From the NCBI RefSeq assembly GCF_004920405.1, contig NZ_RFLV01000001.1, positions 1,054,001 through 1,118,000 of the forward strand: 64,000 nucleotides of DNA, in the 5' to 3' direction. The notes under the pieces are model-generated. The model worked only from the letters and a program-made list of their open reading frames with translations, made no database searches and was not told the origin of the DNA. Positions 25,078 through 34,029 of this stretch are shown here, piece by piece (position 1 is the stretch's first letter; every line of letters starts with the position of its first letter). Made by a program: the position numbers and the translations under genes. Origin of the DNA: Pseudomonas leptonychotis. GTDB lineage: Bacteria > Pseudomonadota > Gammaproteobacteria > Pseudomonadales > Pseudomonadaceae.

Positions 25078-27720
25078 ATGAAAAGCCATCCCGATGCCGC
25101 GAGTCGTTTAGCGGCCGAGGTTGTGACGCAGTTGCCAGTGCCTTCGCGCCTTGGCTTGCTGCGTTTCGAGCGCTTGAATGAAGCCAGCTGGACCCTGCTG
25201 TACCTCGATTCCGGTTGCGAACAATCGTTTGGCCTACCGGCTCAAGAACTCTGCTCGCTGCTCGACGCGCCTTACGCCAGCTTGATGGAACCGACTGCTC
25301 GCTATCAACTGCATGACAGCATTGCGCAACAGCTTGCTGAACGTCGGCATTACAGCGTGCAATACCGCCTGCATACTCCGCGTGGCAGCCTGAGTCTGAT
25401 GGAAGTTGGTGAAGCCTTCAAACAACGTGGCAGACACCTGCTGCGCGGTTATTTGTTGGTGATGAACGAACCCATCGCAGCGCCCTCCCAGCGTCTCGAT
25501 CTGCCCCCGTCTAACCAGCTCGACCTGCAGGCGCAGCAACGCCGCGCGCAAGCCCAGCAGCAACTGATCGTCGCCCTCGCCCGCCACCATTACGGCGAAA
25601 ACGAGCCGTTGCGCGAGGCCGCCGAACTGATCAGCAAACGTGCCTGCGAGTTATATGGCGTCAGCCGTGTGGGCATCTGGAACCTCAATGACCACATGCT
25701 GCAAGCCGTGGCCCTGTATCAACAGGATCAAGGCAAGCACATCGCCCAGGCCGACATTGATGCCAGCCCCTACCCCGTCTACTTACGCGCCCTGCACAGT
25801 GGTCGCGCCCTGGATGCACACGATGCCCAGCATGACCCGCGCACACGCGAGCTGAGCGAGAGCTACCTGCGTCCGATGGGTATTACCGCCATGCTCGACG
25901 CCGGCATCCGCATCGATGGTGAGGTGGTGGGCGTACTGTGCATGGAGCACATTGGCTCTGCACGCACCTGGCATCCCGATGAAATCGCTTTTGCCGGCGA
26001 GCTCGCCGATCAATACGCCCAGGCGCTGACCAACCAGCAACGCCGCTCTGCGACCAATGCCCTGTACCTATTCCAGCGTGCGGTCGAGCAGAGTTCCAGT
26101 GCGTTTATTCTGCTCGACCGCGAAGGCCTGGTGGAGTACGTCAACCCAAGCTTTACCGCCATCACCCTGTACAGCGCCAGCGAAGTACAGGGCCGTCGTC
26201 TGTCAGGCATTCCCGCGCTGGAAAACCTCAGCGAGCTGCTGTTCGACGCCCGCTCCAGTCTGGCCGAACACAACAGCTGGCAGGGCGAGTTCAAGAGCCG
26301 CCGGAAAAACCTTGAACCTTACTGGGGGCAACTGTCGCTGTCCAAGGTGCACGCCGACGATGGCAGCCTGACCCACTACATCGGCATTTACGAAGACGTG
26401 ACGGCCAACAAACAGGCGCAACAACATATTGAGCGCCTGGCCTTTCGCGACAACCTCACCGGGCTAGGCAATCGTTATGCCTTTATCCGCTCACTGGATA
26501 GTCATTTCAGCGAGCACCCGGGCAAGCCAATCAGCTTGCTGCTGGTAGACATCGACAACTTCAAACGGATTAACGACAGCCTCGGCCACCAGACCGGTGA
26601 CAAATTGCTGGTCAGCCTGGCGCGCCGGTTACGCAACACCTTGGCACCCAGCAATGTGCTGGCACGCTTTGCCAGCAACGAGTTCGCGGTACTGCTCGAC
26701 ACCAACCAGGCCGACAGCGTACGGGTGGCGCAGAACCTGCTGCACACCCTGGACAAACCCCTGTTTGTCGATAACCAGCTGATCAGCGTCACGGGCTCCA
26801 TCGGCTTAGCCTGCGCCCCCGAGCACGGCGACGACCCGCAAACTCTGATGAAACACACGGGGCTGGCCCTGCACAAAGCCAAGGCCAACGGCAAAAACCA
26901 GCTGCAGGTTTTTACCGAAGCGCTCAATGCTGAAGCGCATTACAAGCTGTTCGTCGAAAGCAACCTGCGCCGCGCGCTGATGCAGAACGAGCTGGAAGTG
27001 TTCTATCAGCCCAAGCTGTGCCTAAAGAGCGGCAAATTATTAGGCTTGGAAGCGCTGCTGCGCTGGCATCACCCGGAAAAGGGCATGATCAGCCCGGATA
27101 AATTCATCAGCGTGGCGGAGGAAACCGGCCTGATCATCCCCATTGGCAAGTGGGTGACGCGTCAGGCCTGCCGCATGAGCCAGCAGTTGATTGCCGTCGG
27201 TTATGGACCGCTGCAAATGGCTATCAACCTGTCACCCAAGCAATTCTCTGACCCAGATTTGGTCGGCGAGATTGCGACGATTCTGCAGGAAGAACGGCTC
27301 GACCCAACCCTGCTTGAGCTGGAACTGACCGAAAGCCTGCTCATGGAAGCCACCGATAACACGCGCCAGCAGCTCAGCAGCCTTAAAGACCTTGGCCTGA
27401 CCCTGGCCATGGATGACTTTGGTACCGGCTATTCCTCACTCAGCTACCTGAAAAAATTCCCCATCGACGTGATCAAGATTGATCGCAGCTTTATCAAAGA
27501 CATCCCGCAGAGCCAGGACGACATGGAAATTACGTCTGCGGTGATTGCCATGGCCCACAACCTGAAACTCAAGGTGGTGGCTGAAGGTATCGAAACCGCC
27601 GCACAGCTGAATTTTCTGCGCCGTCAGCAGTGTGATATCGGCCAAGGCTACCTGTTTGACAAACCTATCGCCGGACGCGTTTTGTTGGAAAGCCTGAAGC
27701 GCTACCCAAATCGCGGCTGA
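25078..27720 (+). CDS. dipA: PAS-GAF-PAS-GGDEF-EAL c-di-GMP phosphodiesterase (DipA-like)
   Basis: An 880-residue cytoplasmic signalling protein without membrane segments. Order: PAS-like (about 20-135), GAF (about 165-320), PAS with PAC (about 330-450), GGDEF (about 455-610), EAL (about 625-875). The diguanylate cyclase signature is degenerate: ARFASNEF with ASNEF at 532-536, so this domain should not make c-di-GMP. The EAL domain looks intact, with EALLRW from residue 658, DDFGTGYSSL and KIDRSFI. Net function should be c-di-GMP breakdown. The P. aeruginosa homologue in this position, DipA (PA5017), acts in biofilm dispersal and has the same ASNEF feature from memory. msrA follows. Confidence 0.85.
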   Translation: MKSHPDAASRLAAEVVTQLPVPSRLGLLRFERLNEASWTLLYLDSGCEQSFGLPAQELCSLLDAPYASLMEPTARYQLHDSIAQQLAERRHYSVQYRLHTPRGSLSLMEVGEAFKQRGRHLLRGYLLVMNEPIAAPSQRLDLPPSNQLDLQAQQRRAQAQQQLIVALARHHYGENEPLREAAELISKRACELYGVSRVGIWNLNDHMLQAVALYQQDQGKHIAQADIDASPYPVYLRALHSGRALDAHDAQHDPRTRELSESYLRPMGITAMLDAGIRIDGEVVGVLCMEHIGSARTWHPDEIAFAGELADQYAQALTNQQRRSATNALYLFQRAVEQSSSAFILLDREGLVEYVNPSFTAITLYSASEVQGRRLSGIPALENLSELLFDARSSLAEHNSWQGEFKSRRKNLEPYWGQLSLSKVHADDGSLTHYIGIYEDVTANKQAQQHIERLAFRDNLTGLGNRYAFIRSLDSHFSEHPGKPISLLLVDIDNFKRINDSLGHQTGDKLLVSLARRLRNTLAPSNVLARFASNEFAVLLDTNQADSVRVAQNLLHTLDKPLFVDNQLISVTGSIGLACAPEHGDDPQTLMKHTGLALHKAKANGKNQLQVFTEALNAEAHYKLFVESNLRRALMQNELEVFYQPKLCLKSGKLLGLEALLRWHHPEKGMISPDKFISVAEETGLIIPIGKWVTRQACRMSQQLIAVGYGPLQMAINLSPKQFSDPDLVGEIATILQEERLDPTLLELELTESLLMEATDNTRQQLSSLKDLGLTLAMDDFGTGYSSLSYLKKFPIDVIKIDRSFIKDIPQSQDDMEITSAVIAMAHNLKLKVVAEGIETAAQLNFLRRQQCDIGQGYLFDKPIAGRVLLESLKRYPNRG

Positions 27721-27785
27721 TGCGCCTGTAACAATCCGGGGCGCTCACGGTCTATGCACTTATGTATCTGCTGAGGAAATGGCTC

Positions 27786-28433
27786 ATGGTTCTGCGCTCG
27801 CAAATTCTTGCCCACAAACTCGAACTGCCCACGGCGGAACAAGCGCTGCCAGGGCGCAGCGAGGCCATGCAGGTGCCGGCTGCCCACTTCGTTAACGGCA
27901 ACGCATTGCAGGGGCCATTTCCAACCGGTCTTAAACAGGCGGTGTTTGCGCTGGGCTGCTTCTGGGGTGCGGAACGGCGCTTCTGGCAACAGCCAGGGGT
28001 ATGGAGTACCGCCGCTGGCTATGCCGGCGGCCATACACCCAACCCGACCTATGATGAAGCCTGCTCAGGCCTTACCGGCCACACCGAGGTGGTGTTAGTC
28101 GTATTCGACCCGCAGCTCACCTCCTACGAGGCCTTGCTGAAGGTGTTCTGGGAAGCCCACAACCCAACCCAGGGCATGCGCCAGGGCAACGACACGGGCA
28201 GTCAATACCGCTCAGCCATCTATTGCTATGGCGCCGAACAGCTGGCGGCAGCCACTGCCAGCCAAGCGGCATTCCAAGTTGAGCTGGAAAAAGCCGGCTT
28301 CGGCCCGATCACCACTGAGGTGCGCGAGGCGCCGCCGTTCTATTACGCCGAGGCTTATCACCAACAGTACCTGGCGAAGAATCCAGGCGGCTACTGCGGC
28401 CTGGGCGGCACTGGGGTGTGTTTGCCCGTTTAA
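27786..28433 (+). CDS. msrA: Peptide methionine sulfoxide reductase MsrA
   Basis: A 215-residue enzyme that reduces the S form of methionine sulfoxide in oxidised proteins. The catalytic motif is [14 protein letters not shown] (Cys near residue 58), and [32 protein letters not shown] and [15 protein letters not shown] follow as expected; the late YCG supplies a resolving Cys. ATG 27786 gives the usual Pseudomonas N-terminus MVLRSQIL and has GAGG about 9 nt upstream; an in-frame ATG 8 codons earlier is less likely. Confidence 0.95.
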   Translation: MVLRSQILAHKLELPTAEQALPGRSEAMQVPAAHFVNGNALQGPFPTGLKQAVFALGCFWGAERRFWQQPGVWSTAAGYAGGHTPNPTYDEACSGLTGHTEVVLVVFDPQLTSYEALLKVFWEAHNPTQGMRQGNDTGSQYRSAIYCYGAEQLAAATASQAAFQVELEKAGFGPITTEVREAPPFYYAEAYHQQYLAKNPGGYCGLGGTGVCLPV

Positions 28434-28457
28434 GTTCGCCAGAAGAGGAGCGTCAAT

Positions 28458-28655
28458 ATGGACATCAGCAACCTGACCAGCTCAGTCTCCGCCCAGGCGG
28501 CAGCGCAGGCATCGGCCCTGGCATCGCTCCTGCTGCTGCGCAAGACCCTGGAACTGCAGGCCGCCAGCATCGGCGGCTTGGTGCAGGCCGCCACGCCGGC
28601 CAGCGCGCCGAGCAACCCGCCGAACCTGGGCAATAGCGTCGACCTGACGGTTTAG
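28458..28655 (+). CDS. YjfB-family small protein (putative motility protein)
   Basis: A 65-residue protein: MDISNLTSSVSAQAAAQAS, a helical Ala/Leu-rich middle (ALASLLLLRKTLELQAASI), and a Pro/Asn-rich tail ending VDLTV. This fits the YjfB family of small proteins, annotated as putative motility proteins, whose function is not established. AGAAGAGGAG lies 6 to 8 nt upstream of the ATG. Its stop codon overlaps the stop of the convergent oxidoreductase by 3 nt. It is 24 nt behind msrA and may be read with it. Confidence 0.75.
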   Translation: MDISNLTSSVSAQAAAQASALASLLLLRKTLELQAASIGGLVQAATPASAPSNPPNLGNSVDLTV

Positions 28656-30304
28656 CCCGCCACATCCGCCCTTGCACTCGTCTCGCTAGCCGTTTCCGGC
28701 TTCCAGCCTTTCAACAGCTTGCCCACCTTATAACCACGCCAGCCAAGCATGCGTGAAGCGGTCAGTACCCCGGCCATCAGCGCACCGCCAACCCCCGCCG
28801 TTACCGTGTCAGCCCCCGTCAGGTAGAGCCCCTTGATTGGCGTTTGGCTGTGAATCCAATGCTGCTCAAAACGCTGCACGGTGTGGTCGATACCATAGAT
28901 TTCACCTTGCTCATTCCACTGGTACCACTCGGTGGACAGCGGTGTGCCCAGCTCGCAGAAATCCAGTGCGCCGCGCAACTGTGGCTGCTGTTGATACAGG
29001 GTTTCCAGCAAGCCATCGGTGAGCTTGGCTTTCAACGCTTCATACTCGGCGCCACGCTTACCCCACGTACTGCCCTTCCATTGGGCGAACCATTCGGGCT
29101 GCGCCAGGGCGACGATTTCCACCGTGGCCTTGTTTGGATACTGCGCATCCCACGCCGGGTCCTTGGCGGACGGGAAGGAGATATAGGTCAGCGGCGTCTG
29201 CTCGCTATCACCGTTTTTGAAAGCGCGAACGTTGAGGTCGTGATCAAAGGTTGGATAGACCCAGTAATTGGTCTTCGGCAATTTCAGCTCAGCGGCACTG
29301 CCCTTAAAACCTGCATACAGGCACAGGGTCGCGGCGGACAGCTCGACCTTGGGCATGTGTTCTAGCAATCCATATTCACTGGCCACCTGCGGCTCCAGCA
29401 GCCGCGTGTAAGTGGGCACCAGGCCAGCGCAGCTGACGATCTGCGGCGCACGGATCTCAAAACCATCTTTTTGCATGCGCACGCCGACCGCGCGACCGTT
29501 CTCGATCAGGATCTTGTCGACGCCGGCATAGGTGAATACATGGCCGCCCGCCGCTTCGATCACCGGGATAATGGTTTCGGAAATCTTCGTCGCGCCGCCC
29601 ACCGGGTAGTTGCCGCCGGTGATGTAGTGCTTGGCGACCATGGCGTGCATGACAAAAGCCGCTTGCGCCGGCGGCAGGCCGTAGTCACCCCACTGCGCCG
29701 TCAGCGCGCCGATCAGACGCTGATTCTGAGTCAGACCTTCGAGCACCTCGCGGGTGGTTTTAAAGAAATAATCCGGCAACCACCAGCGCCGTAGCTTGCT
29801 GTAGAGCATGCCCAGCGAGCGCGGCAGCGCCTGCCCGGCGAAGAAGCGCGGGACCTTGGCACTAACCTCGCTGAGCAACTCGACATAACGATCGATGGCT
29901 GCGGCCTCGTCAGGGAAGTGCAACTTCATCTCGGCCTTGAACTCGTCACGACCGGCCACGTAATCGATCACGCTATCGCCCAGCACAATGCGGTCATAGC
30001 GCGCATCCATCGGCGCCCACTCGAGCTTGCCGTCGCTGATCACATCGAACACCCGGCGGATCATCGACCAGGGTTTGTGCACCTCACCGATGTAATGCAC
30101 GCCCACGTCCCACTCATAACCTTCGCGTTCGTAGCTGTGGGTGTAACCGCCGGCGGTGTAGTGCTGTTCCAGCACGCACACACGCTTGCCAAGCTTGGCC
30201 AGTAACGCGGCGGCGGTTAGGCCACCCATGCCGGAGCCGATGATGATGGCGTCGTAGTCACCCTGAACCAGGCGCGGACGGAAGCGGGTACCAGTACGTT
30301 TCAT
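28652..30304 (-). CDS. FAD-dependent oxidoreductase, CrtI / retinol saturase-like
   Basis: A 550-residue flavoenzyme. DYDAIIIGSGMGGLTAAALL at about residues 16-35 is the dinucleotide-binding Rossmann motif, and LEQHYTAGGYTHSYEREG follows in the manner of phytoene desaturases and retinol saturases. Near the C-terminus GLYLTGADTVTAGVGGALMAG is the second FAD-binding segment. No signal peptide. Substrate unknown; isoprenoid, polyunsaturated or aromatic hydrophobic compounds are the family range. It is transcribed away from a PadR repressor with two palindromes in the shared gap, so it is probably inducible by a small ligand of that repressor. Confidence 0.8.
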   Translation of the reverse strand: MKRTGTRFRPRLVQGDYDAIIIGSGMGGLTAAALLAKLGKRVCVLEQHYTAGGYTHSYEREGYEWDVGVHYIGEVHKPWSMIRRVFDVISDGKLEWAPMDARYDRIVLGDSVIDYVAGRDEFKAEMKLHFPDEAAAIDRYVELLSEVSAKVPRFFAGQALPRSLGMLYSKLRRWWLPDYFFKTTREVLEGLTQNQRLIGALTAQWGDYGLPPAQAAFVMHAMVAKHYITGGNYPVGGATKISETIIPVIEAAGGHVFTYAGVDKILIENGRAVGVRMQKDGFEIRAPQIVSCAGLVPTYTRLLEPQVASEYGLLEHMPKVELSAATLCLYAGFKGSAAELKLPKTNYWVYPTFDHDLNVRAFKNGDSEQTPLTYISFPSAKDPAWDAQYPNKATVEIVALAQPEWFAQWKGSTWGKRGAEYEALKAKLTDGLLETLYQQQPQLRGALDFCELGTPLSTEWYQWNEQGEIYGIDHTVQRFEQHWIHSQTPIKGLYLTGADTVTAGVGGALMAGVLTASRMLGWRGYKVGKLLKGWKPETASETSARADVAG

Positions 30305-30328
30305 GAGGTGCTCCAGCGTTATTTTTGT

Positions 30329-30383
30329 TATGCAACTTTTTGCATAATAGACTCACTCTCAAGACGCATGCAACTTTTTGCAT
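30329..30383. promoter_or_regulatory. Twin PadR-type operators between oxidoreductase and padR
   Basis: ATGCAACTTTTTGCAT occurs twice, at 30330-30345 (inside TATGCAACTTTTTGCATA, 30329-30346) and 30368-30383. Each fits ATGC-N8-GCAT, close in layout to the ATGT-N8-ACAT consensus of PadR repressors. The copies are 38 bp apart centre to centre and lie between the two divergent starts, so one bound regulator could control both genes. Confidence 0.8.
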
Positions 30384-30431
30384 ACTCCGTATACTGCCGC
30401 GCATCGCTTAGCCAACCCGTGAAACCTGCTT

Positions 30432-30968
30432 ATGTCGCTCAAACACGCCATTCTTATTCTGCTGGAAAGCGAACCCGGTAGCGGCTACGACCTGCTCAAG
30501 CGTTTCAAGGATGGGCTTGGCTATTTCTGGAATGCCAAACACCAGCAGGTGTACCTGGAGCTGAAGAAGCTCAGTGAAGCCGGCTGGCTGGAATTTGAAG
30601 CGCAGGCCCAGGACACCCGGCCGGATAAGAAAAACTATCGCCTGACACCCGCCGGGCATGCCGAACTGCTGCGCTGGTTAGGCGAGCCGGTGCAGCCGAA
30701 CAAAATCAACGATGCGCTGCTGGTAAAGCTCTACGCCGGCGCGCACACCTCGTTGGAAAACCTGCGCGAAGAAATGCAACGCCACGTCGCCGTGCACCGC
30801 AAGACGCTGGACAGCCTGCTGCAGATCGAAAAAGACTTTCACGCACTGCCCGACGAACAGCGCGCCGCCATGCGCCTGCCCTACCTGACGTTGCGCCGTG
30901 GCATTCTCGGCGAACAATCCTGGCTGGCCTGGGCCGCTGAAGTTGCCCAGGAACTGGCGCACGACTAA
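30432..30968 (+). CDS. PadR-family transcriptional regulator
   Basis: A 178-residue winged-helix repressor of the longer PadR type with a C-terminal helical dimerisation part. The N-terminal domain MSLKHAILILLESEPGSGYD, LLKRFKDGLGYFWNAKHQQVY and LKKLSEAGWLEFE is typical, including the YDLLKRF and YFWNAKHQQVY recognition features. The C-terminal region (about 95-178) is coiled-coil-like. It lies divergent from the CrtI-like oxidoreductase and probably represses it and itself through the twin palindromes. The ligand is unknown. Confidence 0.9.
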   Translation: MSLKHAILILLESEPGSGYDLLKRFKDGLGYFWNAKHQQVYLELKKLSEAGWLEFEAQAQDTRPDKKNYRLTPAGHAELLRWLGEPVQPNKINDALLVKLYAGAHTSLENLREEMQRHVAVHRKTLDSLLQIEKDFHALPDEQRAAMRLPYLTLRRGILGEQSWLAWAAEVAQELAHD

Positions 30969-31061
30969 GTCAATCGCAGCGAGTATGAAGCGGCTCACTG
31001 CTGCCAGCGCTTCGGCAAAGCGCTAGACTGCAAGCCATTAGCCACCATCGCCGATAACCGC

Positions 31062-32318
31062 ATGCCTGCAGCGTCTGTCTACATATCCCCGGAACAGCTC
31101 TGTATCGGCCTGTATATCCAGCTCGAGCTGGCCTGGTGGGAGCACAACTTCGCCTTCAGCAACTTCAAGATCAAGGACGAGGGCCAGATCAAGGCATTGC
31201 GCGCACTGGGGCTGGAACGCCTGCGCTATGACCCGGCACGCAGCGACGTGCCTCCACTCAGCGCGCCCTTCCAGCCCGCTGCCCCGGAACAACCGGCGGT
31301 CAGCACGCCCAGCCCGGCCGAACAGGCTAGCCAGCAGCGCGCCGAAAAACTCAAGGCGCTGCGCAAGCGTCTGGCCGAAGTCGACCGCTCGTTTGTCCAG
31401 GCCAGCCAGCAGGTCAAGACCCTCAACCAGACCCTACGCAGCCGCCCGGAAGATGCCAGCAAACAGGCGGGCGAGATTGTCGGCGCAATGGTCGAAACCC
31501 TGCTCGGTGGCAGCGGCGTGGTGCTGCACAGCATCAACAGCAAGACGGCCGAAGACAGCTACTTCCATTCGTTGAACGTCACCGTGCTGGCCCTGTTACT
31601 CGGCCGCCAACTCGGTCTAGACAGCGAGGCCTGTCACATCCTCGGCATGGGTGCGCTGCTGCACGATATCGGCAAGCTGGAAGTACCGAGCAAGGTTCTG
31701 CTGAAAAGCGAGCCGCTGACCCGCCCAGAGCAACAACTGCTACAACTGCACTGCGAGTTCGGCCTGCGCATGGGCCATAAGCTGATGCTCGACGACGAGG
31801 TGCTGCGCATCATCAACGAGCACCATGAGTACTGTGATGGCAGCGGTTATCCACGCCAGTTACGCGAAGCGGCCATCGGCCGGCTGAGCCGCCTGGTGTG
31901 CATCGCCAACCAGTTCGACAACCTGTGCAACCCGCTCAACCCGCGTGATGCCCTGAGCCCCCACGAGGCCATCGCCCTGATGTTCAAGCAATACAGCGCG
32001 CGCTTCGATGCGGTGGCGCTGAAGGCCTTTATCCGGGTAATGGGCATCTACCCACCAGGCAGTCTGGTGCAGCTGGATGATCAGCGTTACGGCCTGGTGC
32101 TCGGCATGAACCCAAACCAGCCGTTGAAACCCACCTTGATTGTCTACGCGGCCGATGTACCCAAGCACGAAGCACTGATTGTTGATCTTGAGCAGGAGCC
32201 ACACCTGAGCATCGTCAAGAGCCTGCGCCCGGCACAGTTGCCGCGCGAGGTGCTTGAATACCTCAACCCGCGCCAGCAGCTGAGCTACTTTGTCGAACCC
32301 GGCCAAAGCCGCCGCTAG
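31062..32318 (+). CDS. HD-GYP domain c-di-GMP phosphodiesterase
   Basis: A 418-residue cytoplasmic protein with a DUF3391-like N-terminal part (about 1-130; VYISPEQLCIGLYIQLE) and an HD-GYP domain (about 135-330). Key residues are present: LLHDIGKLEVP with H201-D202, and HHEYCDGSGYPR with G262-Y263-P264. It should hydrolyse c-di-GMP to pGpG or GMP. The C-terminal 90 residues resemble the usual tail (PGSLVQLDDQRYGLVLGMN). It is the second c-di-GMP-degrading protein within 5 kb, with no cyclase nearby. The ribosome site before ATG is weak. Confidence 0.9.
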   Translation: MPAASVYISPEQLCIGLYIQLELAWWEHNFAFSNFKIKDEGQIKALRALGLERLRYDPARSDVPPLSAPFQPAAPEQPAVSTPSPAEQASQQRAEKLKALRKRLAEVDRSFVQASQQVKTLNQTLRSRPEDASKQAGEIVGAMVETLLGGSGVVLHSINSKTAEDSYFHSLNVTVLALLLGRQLGLDSEACHILGMGALLHDIGKLEVPSKVLLKSEPLTRPEQQLLQLHCEFGLRMGHKLMLDDEVLRIINEHHEYCDGSGYPRQLREAAIGRLSRLVCIANQFDNLCNPLNPRDALSPHEAIALMFKQYSARFDAVALKAFIRVMGIYPPGSLVQLDDQRYGLVLGMNPNQPLKPTLIVYAADVPKHEALIVDLEQEPHLSIVKSLRPAQLPREVLEYLNPRQQLSYFVEPGQSRR

Positions 32319-32355
32319 CGCTGCACACCCCGCGGGCTTCTGCGCTCAAGCGGCC

Positions 32356-33966
32356 TCACTGCGCTGGCGCGAAGCTGCTGGCCTGCGCCATGTGCCACAT
32401 TCGCGAATAGAACGCCCCGGACACCTCGCCACTGAGCAATTCGCCCGGTTTAAGGAAGACGTGCAGCTGCGAGTAGAGCTTGATCTCACTCGCCGACATA
32501 CGCCGCACCAGGTGTTTGGCTTCGACCTGTGCAGGACGCTCCAGGCCGGCGGCGGCAAGCATCTCGGCCAAGCCCTTGAGCGTGTTGCGGTGAAAGCTGT
32601 GCACCCGCGCGGCCTTGTCCGGCACCACCAACGCACGCTGGCGCAAAGCATCCTGGGTGGCGACACCGGTTGGGCACTTGTTGGTATGGCACGACTGGCT
32701 TTGAATGCAGCCAATGGCAAACATAAAGCCGCGCGCCGAGTTGGCCCAGTCAGCGCCGAGCGCCAGTACGCTGGCGATATCGAACGCACTGATGATCTTG
32801 CCGCTGGCGCCAATCCGAATCTTGTCGCGCAGGCCCGTACCGACCAAGGTGTTGTGCACAAACAGCAGGCCTTCACGCAGCGGTACACCGATATGGTCAG
32901 TGAATTCCACAGGCGCCGCACCCGTACCGCCTTCCTTACCATCGACCACGATAAAGTCCGGCAGGATGCCCGTTTCCAGCATGGCCTTGGCGATCCCCAT
33001 AAATTCCCAGGGGTGGCCCAGGCAGAACTTGAAGCCGATCGGCTTGCCCGCCGACAACTCGCGCAACTGAGCGATGAACTGCATCAACTCGATGGGCGTG
33101 GAAAACGCACTGTGGCTGGCCGGAGACACGCAGTCCTGCCCCATGGGCACCCCACGGGTCTGGGAGATTTCAGCGGTGATCTTGTGCTTGGGCAGAATGC
33201 CGCCATGACCGGGCTTGGCGCCCTGGCTGAGCTTGATTTCGATCATCTTCACTTGCGGGTTAGCGGCCTGTTCGGCAAAACGCTGCGGGTCAAACTGGCC
33301 ATTATCCTGGCGACAGCCGAAGTAGCCGCTACCCAACTCCCAGACCAGATCGCCACCATGCTCACGGTGATAGGGGCTGATGCTGCCCTCACCGGTGTCG
33401 TGATAGAAACCGCCGAGCTTGGCCCCTTGATTGAGCGCGCGAATGGCATTGGCACTGAGCGAGCCAAAACTCATGGCCGAGATATTGAACACCGACGCCG
33501 AGTAAGGCTGTGTGCACTGCGGCCCGCCCACGGTTACGCGAAACTCGCTGGGGTCGGCGTGCGCGGCCGGCAACATGGAGTGGCCGATAAACTCGAAGCC
33601 ACTCTGATACACGTTGGCCAAGGTGCCGAAAGCCTTGTCGGCACTCTGGTTCTTGGCCCGCGCATACACAAGTGAACGCTGTGAGCGGGAAAACGGCAGC
33701 TGCTCGCTGTCGGACTCCAGCAGGTACTGGCGAATTTCCGGGCGAATGCCCTCGACCAGGTAACGAATATTGCCCAGGATCGGGTAGTTACGCCGTACCG
33801 CATGGCGGCTCTGCAATAAGTCATTCAGGCCGACCGCACTGAGCAGCGCCGTCAGCACGACCAGCGCCCACAGCCAGGAATGCCCCACAACAAATGGCAA
33901 GCTGCCCAAGGTGAACAGCACGCAAAAGGCAAAGAAAGCGTAGCGATTCAACAACGACAAACTCAT
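32356..33966 (-). CDS. FMN-binding glutamate synthase-family protein
   Basis: A 536-residue protein with two membrane helices at the N-terminus (about 8-27 and 31-48), then the FMN-binding GOGAT barrel. ISAMSFGSLSANAIRALNQG, EIKLSQGAKPGHGGILP, VVDGKEGGTGAAPVEF and GADWANSARGFMFAIGC are the family motifs. CIQSQSCHTNKCPTG gives three cysteines for a 3Fe-4S cluster. It lacks the glutaminase domain and so is not a complete glutamate synthase; its reaction is unknown. AGGAG lies 6 nt before the ATG. Confidence 0.88.
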   Translation of the reverse strand: MSLSLLNRYAFFAFCVLFTLGSLPFVVGHSWLWALVVLTALLSAVGLNDLLQSRHAVRRNYPILGNIRYLVEGIRPEIRQYLLESDSEQLPFSRSQRSLVYARAKNQSADKAFGTLANVYQSGFEFIGHSMLPAAHADPSEFRVTVGGPQCTQPYSASVFNISAMSFGSLSANAIRALNQGAKLGGFYHDTGEGSISPYHREHGGDLVWELGSGYFGCRQDNGQFDPQRFAEQAANPQVKMIEIKLSQGAKPGHGGILPKHKITAEISQTRGVPMGQDCVSPASHSAFSTPIELMQFIAQLRELSAGKPIGFKFCLGHPWEFMGIAKAMLETGILPDFIVVDGKEGGTGAAPVEFTDHIGVPLREGLLFVHNTLVGTGLRDKIRIGASGKIISAFDIASVLALGADWANSARGFMFAIGCIQSQSCHTNKCPTGVATQDALRQRALVVPDKAARVHSFHRNTLKGLAEMLAAAGLERPAQVEAKHLVRRMSASEIKLYSQLHVFLKPGELLSGEVSGAFYSRMWHMAQASSFAPAQ

Positions 33967-34029
33967 ACAAGCTCCTTGCGGTAGGCGGCGTTTAAGGTGT
34001 GCGTGCTGTCTTGCCTAGGCAGGCTGAGA

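Noticed and set aside
32290..33675. 461-residue open frame opposite the glutamate synthase-like gene
   Set aside because: Antisense shadow; all FMN and Fe-S motifs are on the minus strand.
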